A DNA stretch of 64,000 bases from Citrobacter amalonaticus (GTDB lineage Bacteria; Pseudomonadota; Gammaproteobacteria; Enterobacterales; Enterobacteriaceae), in contig NZ_JAGTXM010000006.1 in assembly GCF_018252635.1 (NCBI RefSeq), forward strand, positions 62,001 through 126,000, written 5' to 3'. The notes under the pieces were generated by a model that was not told the origin of the DNA, made no database searches, and saw nothing but the letters and a program-made list of their open reading frames with translations. Position 1 is the stretch's first letter, and each line of letters opens with the position of its first letter. Made by a program: the position numbers and the translations under genes. This document shows positions 9,039 through 19,547 of this stretch, piece after piece.

Positions 9039-9884
9039 TTACTTCACCGGTTCTACCGGTAAATCGGCACGTGCACCCCATTCGCTCCATGCGCCGTCAT
9101 ACAATGCCACATTCGGTACGTCCAGCGTGGCGAGCGCCAGTACGACGACGGCTGCCGTCACGCCAGAACCACAGCTGGCGATAATCGGACGATCAAAACT
9201 CACCCCGTGGCGAAAGAAGATGGCATCCAGTTCGTCGGTTGTTTTCAGTTCACCTTCCTGAACCAGTTCTGTCCATGGCACGTTTAACGCACCGGGTACA
9301 TGACCACGCCTGAGACCCGGACGCGGCTCGTCGACTTCAGCATTAAAACGTGCAGCCGGCCGGGCATCGACAATTTGCGCGCTTTTTTCGTGACTGGCGA
9401 GCAGAACGTCGGTGACGCGCACGACGGCTTCAGGGGTAAACGCCGTATCAAACTCACCTTCCGGCAGCTCGATGTTACCTTCCTGTAGCGGCAACGCATC
9501 ACGTTGCCAGCCCGCCAGGCCACCCCCCAGAATGGATACGTTCTCCACGCCAAAGGTGCGCAGCATCCACCACGCGCGCGGGGCGGAGAACAGATTCCCC
9601 TCGTCATACACGATCAGATGTTTATCCTGATGCACCCCCAGTTCACGCATCGCCACGGCGAAGCTTTCCGGGCGCGGCATCATATGCGGCAGTGGTGAGG
9701 TGTGGTCGGAAAGCGCTTCGATATCGAAAAACACCGCGCCCGGGATATGCCCCGAGCGATACTCTTGCGCAACGTCGCGGTCTTCCTGTCCTGGCGGTGC
9801 CATACGGGCGTCGATAATTTGAATCTGCGGATCGTCAATATGCTCTGCAAGCCAATCGGCGGCGACAAAAAAGGCGGTAGTCAT
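9039..9884 (-). CDS. sseA: 3-mercaptopyruvate sulfurtransferase
   Basis: SseA moves sulfur from 3-mercaptopyruvate to thiol acceptors. The 281-residue product has two rhodanese domains: an inactive N-terminal one and a catalytic C-terminal one with the active loop CGSGVTAAV (cysteine near residue 238). The start at 9884 gives MTTAFFVAADWLAEH and has GGAG six bases upstream; an ATG four codons earlier (9896) lacks a good site. It is divergent from yfhM. Confidence 0.95.
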   Translation of the reverse strand: MTTAFFVAADWLAEHIDDPQIQIIDARMAPPGQEDRDVAQEYRSGHIPGAVFFDIEALSDHTSPLPHMMPRPESFAVAMRELGVHQDKHLIVYDEGNLFSAPRAWWMLRTFGVENVSILGGGLAGWQRDALPLQEGNIELPEGEFDTAFTPEAVVRVTDVLLASHEKSAQIVDARPAARFNAEVDEPRPGLRRGHVPGALNVPWTELVQEGELKTTDELDAIFFRHGVSFDRPIIASCGSGVTAAVVVLALATLDVPNVALYDGAWSEWGARADLPVEPVK

Positions 9885-10018
9885 GGGGATCTCCATGTTT
9901 ATCAGGTGTCCGGTAAATTGTCAGGCCTTTGCTAACAGGGGACAAGTAAAAGAGGCTGATTTGTCCGGCGATCCCACATTTCTTAATTAAATTCAGACGC
10001 GATACAGTGGATAGAGAC

Positions 10019-10046
10019 TTACACAAAGTGAAATCTCACGCATAAT
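10019..10046 (+). promoter_or_regulatory. Candidate sigma-70 promoter for yfhM-pbpC
   Basis: TTACAC (10019-10024) and CATAAT (10041-10046) are 16 bp apart and lie 47 bp before the yfhM start, in the gap divergent from sseA. This is a pattern match only. Confidence 0.4.
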
Positions 10047-10092
10047 AACGGTTCTACGTTGCTAACGGGCCGCGCTGGCCAGGGATGAAAAA

Positions 10093-13000
10093 ATGAAATA
10101 CATACGCGTAGTCGCCTGTATGCTAATGCTGGCGCTTGCTGGGTGCGACAACAACGATAAAGCCCCTACGGTGGGGGAAAAGGACGCCCCTGCGGCACAA
10201 TCCACTCCCATCGCACAGCCTGCGGCGGAAAAGAATGCGGTCAACGATACCGCAACGTTGCAAAAACTGGCCAAGCAGAGCGAAGGCAAAGCGCTTACGC
10301 TGCTGGATGCTTCTGAGGTGCAACTGGACGGTGCATCCACTCTGGTATTGACCTTTTCCATCCCGTTAGATCCTGAACAGGATTTTTCTCGTGTCGTCCA
10401 CGTGGTGGATAAAAAAAGCGGCAAAGTTGATGGCGCGTGGGAACTGTCGCCGAATCTGAAAGAGCTGCGTTTGCGCCACCTGGAACCCAACCGTGACCTG
10501 CTGGTGACCATTGAGCGCGATCTCAGGGCGCTCAACAAAGCGATCTTCGAAATCAACTTTGAGAAAAGCCTCACCACGCGGGATATCCAGCCCAGCGTGG
10601 GCTTTGCCAGCCGCGGTTCACTGCTGCCGGGGAAAGTGGTGGAAGGGCTGCCAGTAATGGCGCTCAACGTGAACAACGTAGACGTTAACTTTTTCCGCGT
10701 GAAACCCGAATCGCTGGCGGCCTTTGTCAGTCAGTGGGAGTACCGGAATTCGATGTCCAACTGGGAGTCCGACAATCTGCTGAAAATGGCGGATCTGGTC
10801 TATACCGGTCGCTTCGATCTTAATCCTGCGCGTAACACCCGCGAAAAACTCCTTCTGCCGCTGAGTGAGATTAAGCCGCTGCAACAGGCGGGCGTCTATG
10901 TTGCGGTGATGAACAAAGCCGGGCAATACGAGTACAGCAACGCCGCAACGTTGTTTACGCTCAGCGACATCGGCCTTTCGGCACACCGCTATCAGAACCG
11001 GCTCGATGTATTCACGCAAAGCCTGGAGAATGGCGCTGCGCAGCAGGGGATAGATGTCGCTTTGCTGGATGAGAAAGGACAGACCCTGGCGAAAGCAACC
11101 AGCGATGCGAAGGGTCATGTCCAGCTTGAAAATCACCAGAACGCCGCGCTATTACTGGCGCGTAAAGAGGGACAAACCACGCTGCTGGATCTGAAACTCC
11201 CGGCGCTGGATTTAGCAGAGTTCGATATCGCGGGGGAGCCGGGATACAGCAAACAGTTCTTTATGTTTGGCCCACGCGATCTCTATCGTCCCGGCGAGAC
11301 GGTGATCCTCAACGGTCTGCTGCGTGACAGCGATGGCAAGACGTTGCCCGATCAGCCCGTGAAGCTGGAGGTGGTTAAGCCGGACGGCCAGGTCATTCGT
11401 ACTGTCGTTAGTCAACCGGATAACGGGCTGTATCGCTTTATTTATCCGCTGGACAGCGGCGCGCCGACCGGAATGTGGCACATTCGGGCCAACACAGGCG
11501 ATAACCAAAGCCGGATGTGGGATTTCCACGTTGAAGATTTCATGCCGGAGCGAATGGCATTGAACCTCACCGGTCAAAAAACGCCGTTGTCGCCGTCTGA
11601 CACGGTGAAGTTTTCGGTGGTTGGCTACTACCTCTACGGCGCACCGGCAAATGGCAATGCGTTACAGGGACAGTTGTACCTGCGCCCGTTGCGTGATGCC
11701 GTGCCGTCACTGCCCGGATTCCAGTTTGGCAATATCGCCGAGGAAAACCTGTCGCGCAGTCTCGATGAAGTCCAACTGACGCTGGATGAAACCGGGCGTG
11801 GCGACATCAGTACTAACAGCGAATGGCGTGAAACCCACTCACCGTTAAAGGTGATTTTGCAGGCCAGTCTGCTGGAGTCCGGTGGTCGTCCAGTAACGCG
11901 TCGCGCTGAGCAGGCGATCTGGCCGGCAGACACGTTACCGGGTATCCGCCCGCAATTTGCGGTGAAAGCGGTGTATGACTATCGCACCGATACCACAGTG
12001 GATCAGCCGATTGTCGATGAAGACAGCAATGCCGCCTTTGACATTGTCTATGTCGATGCCCAGGGCGAGAAGAAAGCGGTCTCTGGGTTACAGGTGCGTT
12101 TGATTCGTGAGCGTCGCGACTACTACTGGGACTGGCTGGAAAGCGAAGGCTGGCAGTCACGCTTTGATCAAAAAGATCTGGTGGAAGGTGAGCAGACGCT
12201 GGATCTGAAAGCCGACGAAACCGGTAAAGTGACATTCCCGGTCGAGTGGGGGGCCTACCGACTGGAAGTGAAGGCGCCAAACGATGCGATCAGCAGCATC
12301 CGTTTCTGGGCGGGCTATAGTTGGCAGGATAACAGCGATGGCAGCGGGGCAGCGCGGCCGGATCGCGTTACGCTGAAGCTGGACAAACCGGCCTATCGTC
12401 CGGGCGACACCATGAAGCTGCATATTGCGGCACCGGCGGCGGGGAAAGGCTATGCGATGGTGGAATCCAGCGAAGGCCCGCTGTGGTGGCAGGAAATTGA
12501 TGTCCCGGCGCAGGGACTGGAGCTTTCCATTCCGGTCGATAAATCGTGGAATCGCCACGATTTATACCTGAGCACGCTGGTGGTGCGTCCGGGGGATAAA
12601 TCCCGTTCTGCAACGCCGAAACGTGCCGTCGGCTTGCTGCATCTACCGCTGGGGGACGAAAACCGACGTCTGGATCTGGTGCTGGAAAGCCCGGCAAAAA
12701 TGCGTCCGAACCAGCCGTTGATCGTGAAGATCAAGGCCAGCAGTAAAAACGGCGAGACGCCAAAACAGGTCAATGTACTGGTGTCGGCAGTGGACAGCGG
12801 GGTGTTGAACATTACCGATTACGTTACGCCGGATCCGTGGCAGGCCTTCTTCGGACAAAAACGCTATGGCGCGGATATTTATGACATTTATGGCCAGGTG
12901 ATTGAAGGCCAGGGGCGTCTGGCAGCACTGCGTTTTGGCGGTGATGGCGACGAACTGAAACGCGGCGGTAAACCGCCGGTCAACCATGTGAACATCGTGG

Positions 13001-15054
13001 CGCAGCAGGCGCAACCGGTCACGCTGAATGAGCAGGGTGAAGGCAGCGTGACGCTACCCATTGGTGATTTTAACGGCGAACTGCGCGTGATGGCGCAGGC
13101 ATGGACGGCGGAAGACTTTGGCAGCAGTGAAAGCAAAACGATCGTCGCCGCCCCGGTCATTGCTGAGCTGAACATGCCGCGCTTTATGGCCAGTGGCGAT
13201 ACCTCGCGACTGGTGCTGGACGTGACCAACCTTACCGATCGACCACAGTCACTGAACGTAACGCTGACCGCCAGCGGACTGATCGAACTGGTCAGCGACC
13301 AGCCTGCGCAGGTCAATCTCGAGCCAGGCGTGCGTACGACCCTGTTTGTTCCAGTTCGTGCGAAAGACGGGTTTGGTGAGGGTGAGCTGCAGGCGACGCT
13401 AAGCGGGCTGAACGTGCCGGGAGAAGAGATCGGACCGCAGCAAAAGCAGTGGAAGATCGGCGTACGTCCGGCATTCCCGGCGCAAACGGTCAATAACGGC
13501 GTGATGTTGCAGCCGGGTGAAAGCTGGACACCTCCTGCGGAAGGGTTAGCGAATTTCTCTCCGGTGACGGTGCAGGGGCAACTGCTGTTCAGCGGTAAAC
13601 CGCCGTTGAATCTGGCGCGCTATATCCGTGAGCTGAAGGCGTATCCCTACGGTTGTCTGGAACAAACCACCAGCGGCCTGTTCCCGTCGCTTTATACCAA
13701 TGCCGCGCAGCTACGAGCGCTGGGCATTGCGGGCGATACCGACGAGAAGCGTCGTGCGGCAATCGAAACCGGGATTGCCCGCCTGCTGCAAATGCAGCGT
13801 GATAATGGTGGCTTCGCGCTGTGGGACAAAAATGGCCCGGAAGAGTACTGGCTGACTGCCTACGCGATGGATTTCCTGGTCCGCGCGGGTGAGCAGGGCT
13901 ATAGCGTTCCGGCGGAGGGGATCGCTCAAGGCAACGCGCGTTTGCTGCGATATCTGCAGGATCCGGGCATGATGTCGATTCGCTACACCAGCAATACGCA
14001 GGCGAGTAAATTTGCCGTACAGGCCTATGCCGCGCTGGTCCTGGCTCGTCAGCAAAAAGCCCCGCTTGGCGCGCTGCGTGAAATCTGGGAGCATCGCAGT
14101 CAGGCGGCATCAGGCTTGCCGCTGCTGCAACTCGGCATGGCGTTGAAAACGATGGGTGACGCGAAACGGAGTGACGACGCGGTGACGCTGGCGCTCTCCA
14201 CCTCGCGTCACGATGAACGTCAGTGGCTGGCCGATTACGGCAGTCCGCTTCGCGATAACGCCCTGATGCTGGCGCTGCTGGAAGAGAATAACCTGAAGCC
14301 GGACGTCCAGAATACGCTGCTGAACACGCTCTCTGAGCAAGCGTTTGGTCAGCGCTGGCTGTCAACGCAGGAGAATAACGCGCTGTTCCTGGCTGCCCGT
14401 TCATTGCAGGATTTACCCGGCACCTGGCAAGCGCAGACCTCGCTCGCAGAGCAACCGCTGACGAGCGATAAAGCGCAGACCCGTAATCTGGATGCCGATC
14501 AACTCGCGGCATTGCAGGTGACGAATAACGGTGCTCTGCCGATGTGGTTACGTCTGGACGTGAGCGGCTATCCGCAAACGGCTCCGGCACCTGCCAGCAA
14601 TGTGCTGCAGATTGAGCGTCATATTCTGGGCAGTGACGGGCAGAGCAAATCGCTCGATTCCCTGCGTAGCGGTGAGTTGGTTCTGGTCTGGCTGGAAGTG
14701 AAAGCCAGCCAGGACGTTCCGGATGCGCTGGTGGTGGATCTGCTGCCAGCCGGGCTGGAACTGGAAAACCAGAATCTGGCTAACGGTAGCGCCAGTTTGC
14801 AGGACAGTGGCAGTGAGGTGCAAAATCTGCTTAATCAGATGCAGCAGGCTGATATTCAGCACATGGAGTTTCGGGATGACCGCTTTGTCGCCGCGGTGGC
14901 GGTGAATCAGGGGCAGCCAGTGACGCTGGTTTATCTGGCGCGTGCGGTGACGCCTGGAACCTATCAGGTGCCGATGCCGATGGTGGAATCGATGTATGTT
15001 CCACAATGGCGGGCAACCGGTGCGGCTGAGGGGATACTGATTGTTAAGCCGTAA
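10093..15054 (+). CDS. yfhM: Bacterial alpha-2-macroglobulin lipoprotein YfhM
   Basis: YfhM is a periplasmic, lipid-anchored protease trap: foreign proteases cleave a bait region and are then captured through a reactive thioester. The 1653 residues equal the E. coli protein. The N-terminus is a lipoprotein signal peptide with lipobox LALAGC and lipidated Cys18, followed by Asp19, a residue linked to retention in the inner membrane. The thioester motif CLEQ lies at about residues 1188-1191 (YPYGCLEQTTSG), followed by the helical thioester domain and the C-terminal receptor-like domain. The stop codon is immediately followed by the pbpC start with no gap. That pairing is widely conserved and suggests defence after cell-wall breach. 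An earlier ATG at 10085 is closed by a stop after two codons. Confidence 0.97.
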   Translation: MKYIRVVACMLMLALAGCDNNDKAPTVGEKDAPAAQSTPIAQPAAEKNAVNDTATLQKLAKQSEGKALTLLDASEVQLDGASTLVLTFSIPLDPEQDFSRVVHVVDKKSGKVDGAWELSPNLKELRLRHLEPNRDLLVTIERDLRALNKAIFEINFEKSLTTRDIQPSVGFASRGSLLPGKVVEGLPVMALNVNNVDVNFFRVKPESLAAFVSQWEYRNSMSNWESDNLLKMADLVYTGRFDLNPARNTREKLLLPLSEIKPLQQAGVYVAVMNKAGQYEYSNAATLFTLSDIGLSAHRYQNRLDVFTQSLENGAAQQGIDVALLDEKGQTLAKATSDAKGHVQLENHQNAALLLARKEGQTTLLDLKLPALDLAEFDIAGEPGYSKQFFMFGPRDLYRPGETVILNGLLRDSDGKTLPDQPVKLEVVKPDGQVIRTVVSQPDNGLYRFIYPLDSGAPTGMWHIRANTGDNQSRMWDFHVEDFMPERMALNLTGQKTPLSPSDTVKFSVVGYYLYGAPANGNALQGQLYLRPLRDAVPSLPGFQFGNIAEENLSRSLDEVQLTLDETGRGDISTNSEWRETHSPLKVILQASLLESGGRPVTRRAEQAIWPADTLPGIRPQFAVKAVYDYRTDTTVDQPIVDEDSNAAFDIVYVDAQGEKKAVSGLQVRLIRERRDYYWDWLESEGWQSRFDQKDLVEGEQTLDLKADETGKVTFPVEWGAYRLEVKAPNDAISSIRFWAGYSWQDNSDGSGAARPDRVTLKLDKPAYRPGDTMKLHIAAPAAGKGYAMVESSEGPLWWQEIDVPAQGLELSIPVDKSWNRHDLYLSTLVVRPGDKSRSATPKRAVGLLHLPLGDENRRLDLVLESPAKMRPNQPLIVKIKASSKNGETPKQVNVLVSAVDSGVLNITDYVTPDPWQAFFGQKRYGADIYDIYGQVIEGQGRLAALRFGGDGDELKRGGKPPVNHVNIVAQQAQPVTLNEQGEGSVTLPIGDFNGELRVMAQAWTAEDFGSSESKTIVAAPVIAELNMPRFMASGDTSRLVLDVTNLTDRPQSLNVTLTASGLIELVSDQPAQVNLEPGVRTTLFVPVRAKDGFGEGELQATLSGLNVPGEEIGPQQKQWKIGVRPAFPAQTVNNGVMLQPGESWTPPAEGLANFSPVTVQGQLLFSGKPPLNLARYIRELKAYPYGCLEQTTSGLFPSLYTNAAQLRALGIAGDTDEKRRAAIETGIARLLQMQRDNGGFALWDKNGPEEYWLTAYAMDFLVRAGEQGYSVPAEGIAQGNARLLRYLQDPGMMSIRYTSNTQASKFAVQAYAALVLARQQKAPLGALREIWEHRSQAASGLPLLQLGMALKTMGDAKRSDDAVTLALSTSRHDERQWLADYGSPLRDNALMLALLEENNLKPDVQNTLLNTLSEQAFGQRWLSTQENNALFLAARSLQDLPGTWQAQTSLAEQPLTSDKAQTRNLDADQLAALQVTNNGALPMWLRLDVSGYPQTAPAPASNVLQIERHILGSDGQSKSLDSLRSGELVLVWLEVKASQDVPDALVVDLLPAGLELENQNLANGSASLQDSGSEVQNLLNQMQQADIQHMEFRDDRFVAAVAVNQGQPVTLVYLARAVTPGTYQVPMPMVESMYVPQWRATGAAEGILIVKP

Positions 15055-17367
15055 ATGGGGCGATTAACCGGTAAACGCGGCGGCTGGCGTTGGCTGGTCG
15101 CTGTGTCTGTTTTACTTGTCTGCGCCGTCTGGGCGGCAGATAAAATCTGGCCGCTGCCTTTGCGTGAGGTTAATCCGGCACGGGTAGTCGTGGCGCATGA
15201 CGGAACGCCGCTGTGGCGGTTTGCCGACGCCGATGGCATCTGGCGCTATCCGGTGACGCTTGAAGAGGTATCCCCGCGCTATCTTGAGGCGCTCATCAAC
15301 TATGAAGATCGCTGGTTCTGGAAGCATCCGGGAGTTAACCCTCTGTCTATACTTCGCGCCGCCTGGCAGGATCTCTCCTCCGCACGGGTGATTTCCGGCG
15401 GCAGCACTCTGACCATGCAGGTGGCGCGATTGCTGGATCCGCATCCTCGTACCTTTGGCGGTAAGTTTCGCCAGCTCTGGCGTGCTCTGCAGCTCGAATG
15501 GCATCTCTCAAAACGCGACATCCTGACGCTGTACCTCAATCGTGCGCCGTTTGGCGGCACGTTGCAGGGGATTGGCGCGGCCAGTTGGGCCTATCTCGGA
15601 AAACCTCCGGCACAGCTCAGCTACTCTGAAGCCGCGTTACTGGCGGTATTGCCGCAGGCACCGAGTCGACTGCGCCCCGATCGGTGGCCGGATCGGGCAG
15701 AAGCTGCGCGCAACAAAGTGCTTGAGCGGATGGCGATACAGGGGATTTGGTCGCCGCAACAGGTGGAGGAATCGCGTGAAGAGCCGGTCTGGCTGACGCC
15801 CCGCCAGATGCCGCAACTGGCACCGCTTTTCTCGCGGATGATGCTGGGCAAAAAGCAAGGCGACAAAATTGTCACCACCCTGGATGCCGGGCTGCAACGA
15901 CAACTGGAAGAACTGGCGCAAAACTGGAAGAGCAGGCTGCCAGCGCGCAGTTCGCTGGCGATGATTGTCGTTGATCACACTGACATGAGCGTGCGCGGCT
16001 GGGTCGGATCGGTCGATCTGAATGATGACACGCGTTTTGGTCATGTGGATATGGTCAAGGCGATCCGATCGCCCGGCTCAGTGCTCAAGCCTTTTGTCTA
16101 TGGGCTGGCGCTGGATGAGGGATTAATCCACCCGGCGTCGTTATTGCAGGATGTACCGCGCCGTAACGGGGATTATCGCCCGGGCAATTTTGACAGCGGT
16201 TTTCATGGCCCTGTCAGTATGAGCGAAGCGCTGGTGCGCTCGCTGAATTTACCTGCGGTACAGGTGCTGGAAGCCTACGGCCCGAAGCGTTTTTCCGCGC
16301 AGTTACGTAATATTGGACTGCCGTTGTACCTGCCTGCGGGCGCGGCTCCTAATCTGTCGCTTATTTTGGGGGGCGCAGGCGCACGGCTCGAGGATATGGT
16401 GGCGGGGTACAGCGCGTTTGCTCGCCACGGCAAGGCGGGAAAACTGCGTTTGCAACCGGGCGATCCGCTTGCCGAGCGTCCGTTGATGTCGCCCGGTGCG
16501 GCATGGATTATTCGACGTATTTTGGCCGATGAAGCGCAACCATTACCGGATAGCGCGCTTCCGCGGGTGGCTCCGCTGGCGTGGAAAACGGGCACCAGCT
16601 ATGGCTATCGCGATGCGTGGGCGATTGGCCTCAATGCCCGCTATGTCATCGGTATCTGGACGGGTAGACCGGACGGTACGCCCGTTGCCGGACAGTTTGG
16701 TTACGCCAGTGCGATCCCGCTGCTCAATCAGGTAAACAACCTGCTTTTATCCCGTGGTGCCTCGCCGCCGGAAGATCCTCGCCCGCCGTCGGTTACGCGC
16801 GGCGTCGTGTGTTGGCCTGGCGGCCAATCGCTTCCCCCAGGTGACAGCAATTGTCGGCGTCGTCTGGCCACCTGGCTGCTGGAGGATGTGCAGCCGCCCA
16901 CGCTATTGCTGCCGGAACAGGAAGGGGTGAGCGGTATTCGTTTCCCTGTCTGGCTGAATAAGTCAGGCCGACGCGTTGCCGCCGATTGTCCGCAGGCGCG
17001 GGAGCAGATGCTGATTGTCTGGCCGTTACCGCTGGAACCGTGGTTGCCCGCCTCAGAGCGTCGCAGTGCGCGCTTGCCGTTATCCTCAACGACGTGTCCG
17101 CCACACGGCCAGGATCCCGCATTACCGCTGTTACTGTCAGGCGTCCGTGATGGCGCAATCGTCAAACGTTTACCGGGTACGACTGAGGCGAGCTTAACGA
17201 TTCAGAGCAGCGGCGGGGCAGGCGAGCGCTGGTGGTTCCTTAACGGCGAACCGCTGCAAGAACATGAGCGCAGTATCACGCTACGTCTGCGCGAAAAAGA
17301 TGACTATCAGCTACTGGCGATGGATGCGAGCGGACAGGTTGCGGCGGTGAGGTTTACGTTGCAGTAG
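15055..17367 (+). CDS. pbpC: Penicillin-binding protein 1C
   Basis: PBP1C is a bifunctional class A penicillin-binding protein. The 770 residues match E. coli. Residues ~10-27 form a membrane anchor. The GT51 transglycosylase domain carries EDRWFWKHPGVN near residue 83 and GGSTLTMQVAR. The transpeptidase domain has the SxxK motif S342-V-L-K345 (SPGSVLKPF) and KTG beginning at Lys511 (WKTGTSYGYRDAW). The last ~90 residues form the BiPBP_C domain. It begins at the base after the yfhM stop, so the two are almost certainly cotranscribed and perhaps translationally coupled. Confidence 0.97.
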   Translation: MGRLTGKRGGWRWLVAVSVLLVCAVWAADKIWPLPLREVNPARVVVAHDGTPLWRFADADGIWRYPVTLEEVSPRYLEALINYEDRWFWKHPGVNPLSILRAAWQDLSSARVISGGSTLTMQVARLLDPHPRTFGGKFRQLWRALQLEWHLSKRDILTLYLNRAPFGGTLQGIGAASWAYLGKPPAQLSYSEAALLAVLPQAPSRLRPDRWPDRAEAARNKVLERMAIQGIWSPQQVEESREEPVWLTPRQMPQLAPLFSRMMLGKKQGDKIVTTLDAGLQRQLEELAQNWKSRLPARSSLAMIVVDHTDMSVRGWVGSVDLNDDTRFGHVDMVKAIRSPGSVLKPFVYGLALDEGLIHPASLLQDVPRRNGDYRPGNFDSGFHGPVSMSEALVRSLNLPAVQVLEAYGPKRFSAQLRNIGLPLYLPAGAAPNLSLILGGAGARLEDMVAGYSAFARHGKAGKLRLQPGDPLAERPLMSPGAAWIIRRILADEAQPLPDSALPRVAPLAWKTGTSYGYRDAWAIGLNARYVIGIWTGRPDGTPVAGQFGYASAIPLLNQVNNLLLSRGASPPEDPRPPSVTRGVVCWPGGQSLPPGDSNCRRRLATWLLEDVQPPTLLLPEQEGVSGIRFPVWLNKSGRRVAADCPQAREQMLIVWPLPLEPWLPASERRSARLPLSSTTCPPHGQDPALPLLLSGVRDGAIVKRLPGTTEASLTIQSSGGAGERWWFLNGEPLQEHERSITLRLREKDDYQLLAMDASGQVAAVRFTLQ

Positions 17368-17453
17368 ACCAGATTGACACTTTTTGTTGCTAACACTCAT
17401 CTTATTTTAAAAAAATGTTACCTTCATCCATATGCAATAGCCGGGATGCTCTT

Positions 17454-17459
17454 TATAAT
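17454..17459 (+). promoter_or_regulatory. Candidate -10 of the ndk promoter
   Basis: A perfect TATAAT lies 44 bp before the ndk start. The -35 at 17-bp spacing is poor (TATGCA), so the assignment is weak. Confidence 0.4.
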
Positions 17460-17502
17460 CCGCGCCAGGTAAAACACAACAGAACATCTTTCAGAGGTAA
17501 TC

Positions 17503-17934
17503 ATGGCTATTGAACGTACTTTTTCCATCATCAAGCCAAACGCGGTGGCAAAAAACGTTATTGGTAATATCTTTGCGCGCTTTGAAGCAGCAGGGTTCAA
17601 AATTGTCGGCACCAAAATGCTGCATCTGAGCGTAGAGCAGGCGCGTGGATTTTACGCTGAGCATGACGGTAAGCCGTTTTTCGACGGTCTGGTTGAGTTC
17701 ATGACCTCTGGTCCTATCGTGGTGTCCGTGTTGGAAAGCGAAAATGCGGTACAGCGTCACCGCGATCTGCTGGGTGCAACCAACCCGGCAAACGCCCTGG
17801 CGGGTACGCTGCGTGCTGACTATGCCGACAGCTTCACTGAAAACGGTACTCACGGCTCTGATTCCGTGGAATCCGCCCAGCGCGAAATCGCCTATTTCTT
17901 CGGTGAAGGCGAAGTGTGCGCTCGCACACGTTGA
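17503..17934 (+). CDS. ndk: Nucleoside diphosphate kinase
   Basis: Ndk moves the gamma phosphate between nucleoside tri- and diphosphates through a phosphohistidine and so balances NTP and dNTP pools. The 143-residue protein has the phosphorylated His117 in NGTHGSDS and the N-terminal [11 protein letters not shown] segment. AGAGGT precedes the ATG by six bases. A strong terminator follows. Confidence 0.97.
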   Translation: MAIERTFSIIKPNAVAKNVIGNIFARFEAAGFKIVGTKMLHLSVEQARGFYAEHDGKPFFDGLVEFMTSGPIVVSVLESENAVQRHRDLLGATNPANALAGTLRADYADSFTENGTHGSDSVESAQREIAYFFGEGEVCARTR

Positions 17935-18008
17935 TCCATTGGGATTAATTTTTCGCTAAATGCCGCGTGCAAACGTGGCATCCTTGCGCCAGACTTTGTA
18001 CAATGCAA

Positions 18009-18047
18009 CGCCCCGGATGAGCACTGCTTTCCGGGGCGCTTCTTTTT
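18009..18047 (+). terminator. Intrinsic terminator after ndk
   Basis: CGCCCCGGA (18009-18017) pairs with TCCGGGGCG (18030-18038), followed by CTTCTTTTT. It separates ndk from rlmN. Confidence 0.85.
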
Positions 18048-18093
18048 AACCTCCCATGGGCCATAACGTGTAACAACGAGGCCGGAAAAAATT

Positions 18094-19260
18094 ATGTCTG
18101 AATTAGTTAACACTTCCGAAATTATCACTCCTGCGGTTCCTGCGAAAAATGGCAAAATAAACCTGCTTGATCTGAACCGTCAGCAGATGCGCGAATTCTT
18201 TAAAGAGATGGGCGAGAAGCCGTTTCGCGCTGACCAGGTGATGAAATGGATGTACCACTATTGCAGCGATAACTTTGATGAGATGACCGATATCAACAAA
18301 GTGCTGCGCAACAAGCTCAAAGAGGTGGCGGAAATCCGCGCACCGGAAGTAGTTGAAGAACAGCGCTCCTCCGATGGCACCATCAAATGGGCGATCGCCG
18401 TGGGCGATCAGCGCGTCGAAACGGTGTATATCCCGGAAGAGGATCGCGCCACGCTGTGCGTCTCTTCGCAGGTGGGTTGTGCGCTAGAGTGTAAATTCTG
18501 TTCAACTGCTCAGCAGGGTTTTAACCGTAACCTGCGCGTTTCTGAAATTATTGGTCAGGTCTGGCGTGCGGCAAAAATTGTCGGCGCGGCGAAAATCACC
18601 GGTCAGCGTCCGATCACCAATGTGGTGATGATGGGGATGGGTGAACCGTTGCTCAACCTGACGAACGTTGTGCCGGCCATGGAAATCATGCTCGATGATT
18701 TCGGCTTCGGTTTGTCCAAGCGTCGCGTCACGCTGTCGACTTCCGGCGTCGTGCCTGCGCTCGACAAATTAGGCGACATGATTGACGTCGCGCTGGCGAT
18801 CTCGCTGCATGCGCCGAATGACGAAATTCGTGACGAAATTGTGCCGATCAACAAAAAGTACAATATCGAGACCTTCCTGGGCGCGGTTCGCCGCTATCTG
18901 GAGAAATCCAATGCCAACCAGGGACGTGTCACCATTGAATACGTCATGCTGGATCACGTTAACGATGGTACAGAGCATGCGCATCAACTGGCGGAGTTGC
19001 TGAAAGATACGCCTTGTAAAATCAACCTGATCCCATGGAACCCATTCCCGGGGGCACCTTATGGACGTAGCTCTAATAGCCGTATTGACCGTTTCTCTAA
19101 GGTGCTGATGAGCTACGGCTTTACCACCATTGTGCGTAAAACGCGCGGTGATGATATTGACGCTGCCTGTGGACAACTGGCGGGTGATGTGATCGACCGG
19201 ACTAAACGTACGCTACGTAAGCGTATGCAGGGTGAGGCTATCGACGTTAAAACCGTCTGA
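18094..19260 (+). CDS. rlmN: Dual-specificity 23S rRNA/tRNA A2503/A37 C2-methyltransferase RlmN
   Basis: RlmN is a radical SAM enzyme that methylates C2 of adenosine 2503 in 23S rRNA and of adenosine 37 in some tRNAs. The 388-residue product is four residues longer than E. coli, the difference lying in the variable N-terminus ([18 protein letters not shown]). The radical SAM cluster motif CxxxCxxC is C129-C133-C136 ([11 protein letters not shown]). The two mechanistic cysteines are near residues 122 (TLCVSS) and 359 (DAACGQ). It is followed by 287 bp of non-coding DNA leading to rodZ. Confidence 0.96.
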   Translation: MSELVNTSEIITPAVPAKNGKINLLDLNRQQMREFFKEMGEKPFRADQVMKWMYHYCSDNFDEMTDINKVLRNKLKEVAEIRAPEVVEEQRSSDGTIKWAIAVGDQRVETVYIPEEDRATLCVSSQVGCALECKFCSTAQQGFNRNLRVSEIIGQVWRAAKIVGAAKITGQRPITNVVMMGMGEPLLNLTNVVPAMEIMLDDFGFGLSKRRVTLSTSGVVPALDKLGDMIDVALAISLHAPNDEIRDEIVPINKKYNIETFLGAVRRYLEKSNANQGRVTIEYVMLDHVNDGTEHAHQLAELLKDTPCKINLIPWNPFPGAPYGRSSNSRIDRFSKVLMSYGFTTIVRKTRGDDIDAACGQLAGDVIDRTKRTLRKRMQGEAIDVKTV

Positions 19261-19421
19261 TGCACAACGCGCTACAGCCTGATTTTTGTGCTGTGGCGCA
19301 AGGTAATTTGCATGAGGGCCTGAGCTGTACTTGTCTGGTCAATAATAACGGTGCGTTTTTGTCGACTTTAAGGCAGTATGTACGGCGCGACAATAGTTTA
19401 GCCCTCAGGCTCAAGCTGTTT

Positions 19422-19451
19422 TTGTTAAGAGTCAGCAGAGAGGTTTATACT
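19422..19451 (+). promoter_or_regulatory. Candidate promoter upstream of rodZ
   Basis: TTGTTA (19422-19427) and TATACT (19446-19451) are 18 bp apart, about 97 bp before rodZ. The rest of the 19261-19547 gap shows no convincing gene; a 65-codon open frame there lacks a ribosome site and any recognisable protein. Confidence 0.4.
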
Positions 19452-19547
19452 GTTTGACTCAGGTTGACTGAACCGATTTTCGCGGTGTGGGTGGGCATTG
19501 TGACTCGCCGGCACCTGAACCCTAATTTTCACCAGCAGCTGTAGCGA

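Noticed and set aside
19260-19457. 65-codon plus-strand open frame after rlmN
   Set aside because: Its start overlaps the rlmN stop, but there is no ribosome site, no recognisable protein, and a candidate rodZ promoter runs through its end.
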